A DNA stretch of 64,000 bases from Actinomycetales bacterium (GTDB lineage: Bacteria; Actinomycetota; Actinomycetes; Actinomycetales; Dermatophilaceae): the NCBI GenBank assembly GCA_016711095.1, contig JADJTP010000003.1:744001-808000 (forward strand). The letters are read 5' to 3'. The position numbers were made by a program, and so were the translations under genes. The notes below the pieces were generated by a model. It ran no database searches. It was not told where the DNA came from and worked only from the letters and a program-made list of their open reading frames with translations. Numbering within the stretch: the stretch's first letter is position 1; each line of letters begins with the position of its first letter. Shown piece after piece: positions 63,768-64,000 of this stretch.

Positions 63768-64000
63768 GCGCGCAGGACCGACGCTTCTCGGGGCGGATCA
63801 CCGGGATCGGCTCCACCTCGGGGGTGCGGTTAGTCGTCGGCCATTGGGACGTCTCGCCGTTCGGGGCGTTCGCCGACGTCATGGTCGAGGATGCCTCGGG
63901 CCGCCGGACGCTGCTCGCCCCCACCGACGAGATCGCCCGGTTCGTCTCCGGCACGTACGAGTTCGACGATGTGGCGGTTGCGCCCATCGATGCGGCGTGG
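63764..64000 (+). CDS. Conserved actinobacterial hypothetical protein (partial)
   Basis: The first 79 residues only; the gene runs off the right edge. It begins VSAQDRRFSGRITGIGST (GTG start overlapping the hydrolase stop), with FGAFADVMVEDASGRRTLLAPTDEIARFVSGTYEFDDV, a pattern I associate with a small uncharacterised actinobacterial protein. Function unknown. Confidence 0.7.
   Translation, partial: MSAQDRRFSGRITGIGSTSGVRLVVGHWDVSPFGAFADVMVEDASGRRTLLAPTDEIARFVSGTYEFDDVAVAPIDAAW

Overview
This is a GC-rich (about 70% by eye) actinobacterial chromosome segment. The purF-linked membrane and sterol-carrier genes, a DUF3151 gene beside class II aldolase, a dnaK-grpE-dnaJ-hspR operon with HAIR sites, and a mycothiol-type maleylpyruvate isomerase all point to Actinobacteria. 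Gene content and an extremely frequent GTATGCCG word suggest Micrococcales, perhaps an Intrasporangiaceae/Dermatophilaceae relative. That placement is inference. No rRNA, tRNA, CRISPR array, transposase or prophage gene was seen.

Layout. 1-2.2 kb: 3' part of the purF locus (purF cut by the left edge, a small membrane protein, a sterol-carrier-like protein). 2.2-4.6 kb: a tightly overlapping trio (zinc alcohol dehydrogenase, DUF3592-like membrane protein, spermidine-synthase-like protein). 4.7-8.7 kb: a single-chain 1,323-residue PurL. 8.7-17.0 kb: a divergent inositol catabolism cluster (iolG, iolE-like, mmsA and iolB leftward; GntR regulator, transaldolase-like protein and iolD rightward). 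17.0-23.0 kb: purC, purD, a HelD/HelR-type helicase, purA. 23.1-25.9 kb: a lipoprotein, a SIMPL protein, DUF3151, fbaA. 26.0-31.4 kb: a giant XRE-STAND-TPR-BTAD regulator divergent from a pappalysin-like metalloprotease with five BTRD1-like repeats. 31.4-39.3 kb: housekeeping genes (RNA methyltransferase, DedA, LemA, pyrE, SRPBCC-TPR protein, SDR, xthA, EF-G2). 39.4-42.0 kb: clpB. 42.1-45.2 kb: macrodomain protein, then a sulfide/persulfide module (CstR-like repressor, SQR-like flavoprotein, DsrC-like and DsrE2-like carriers). 45.2-51.4 kb: an orphan histidine kinase whose ATPase domain is split by about 200 residues of Ala-rich repeats, then hspR-dnaJ-grpE-dnaK. 51.5-55.6 kb: hypothetical genes, a universal stress protein, an SMP-30-like protein. 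55.6-60.7 kb: a gentisate pathway operon with a divergent IclR regulator. 60.7-64 kb: GNAT acetyltransferase, MFS transporter, alpha/beta hydrolase, and a conserved gene cut by the right edge.

Functional picture. Five de novo purine genes are scattered in four places. Two catabolic clusters (myo-inositol; 3-hydroxybenzoate via gentisate to fumarylpyruvate) each carry a divergent regulator. The heat-shock genes form one regulon through HspR. The sulfur module has a matching palindromic operator.

Two caveats. Four genes (iolE-like, gntR, dnaJ, GNAT) are each broken by one single-base frameshift, mostly at or next to short homopolymers, so assembly error is more likely than four real pseudogenes. 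The GTATGCCG word occurs roughly 75 times by hand count, in both orientations, about 30 times more than expected, and is the most unusual global signal here.
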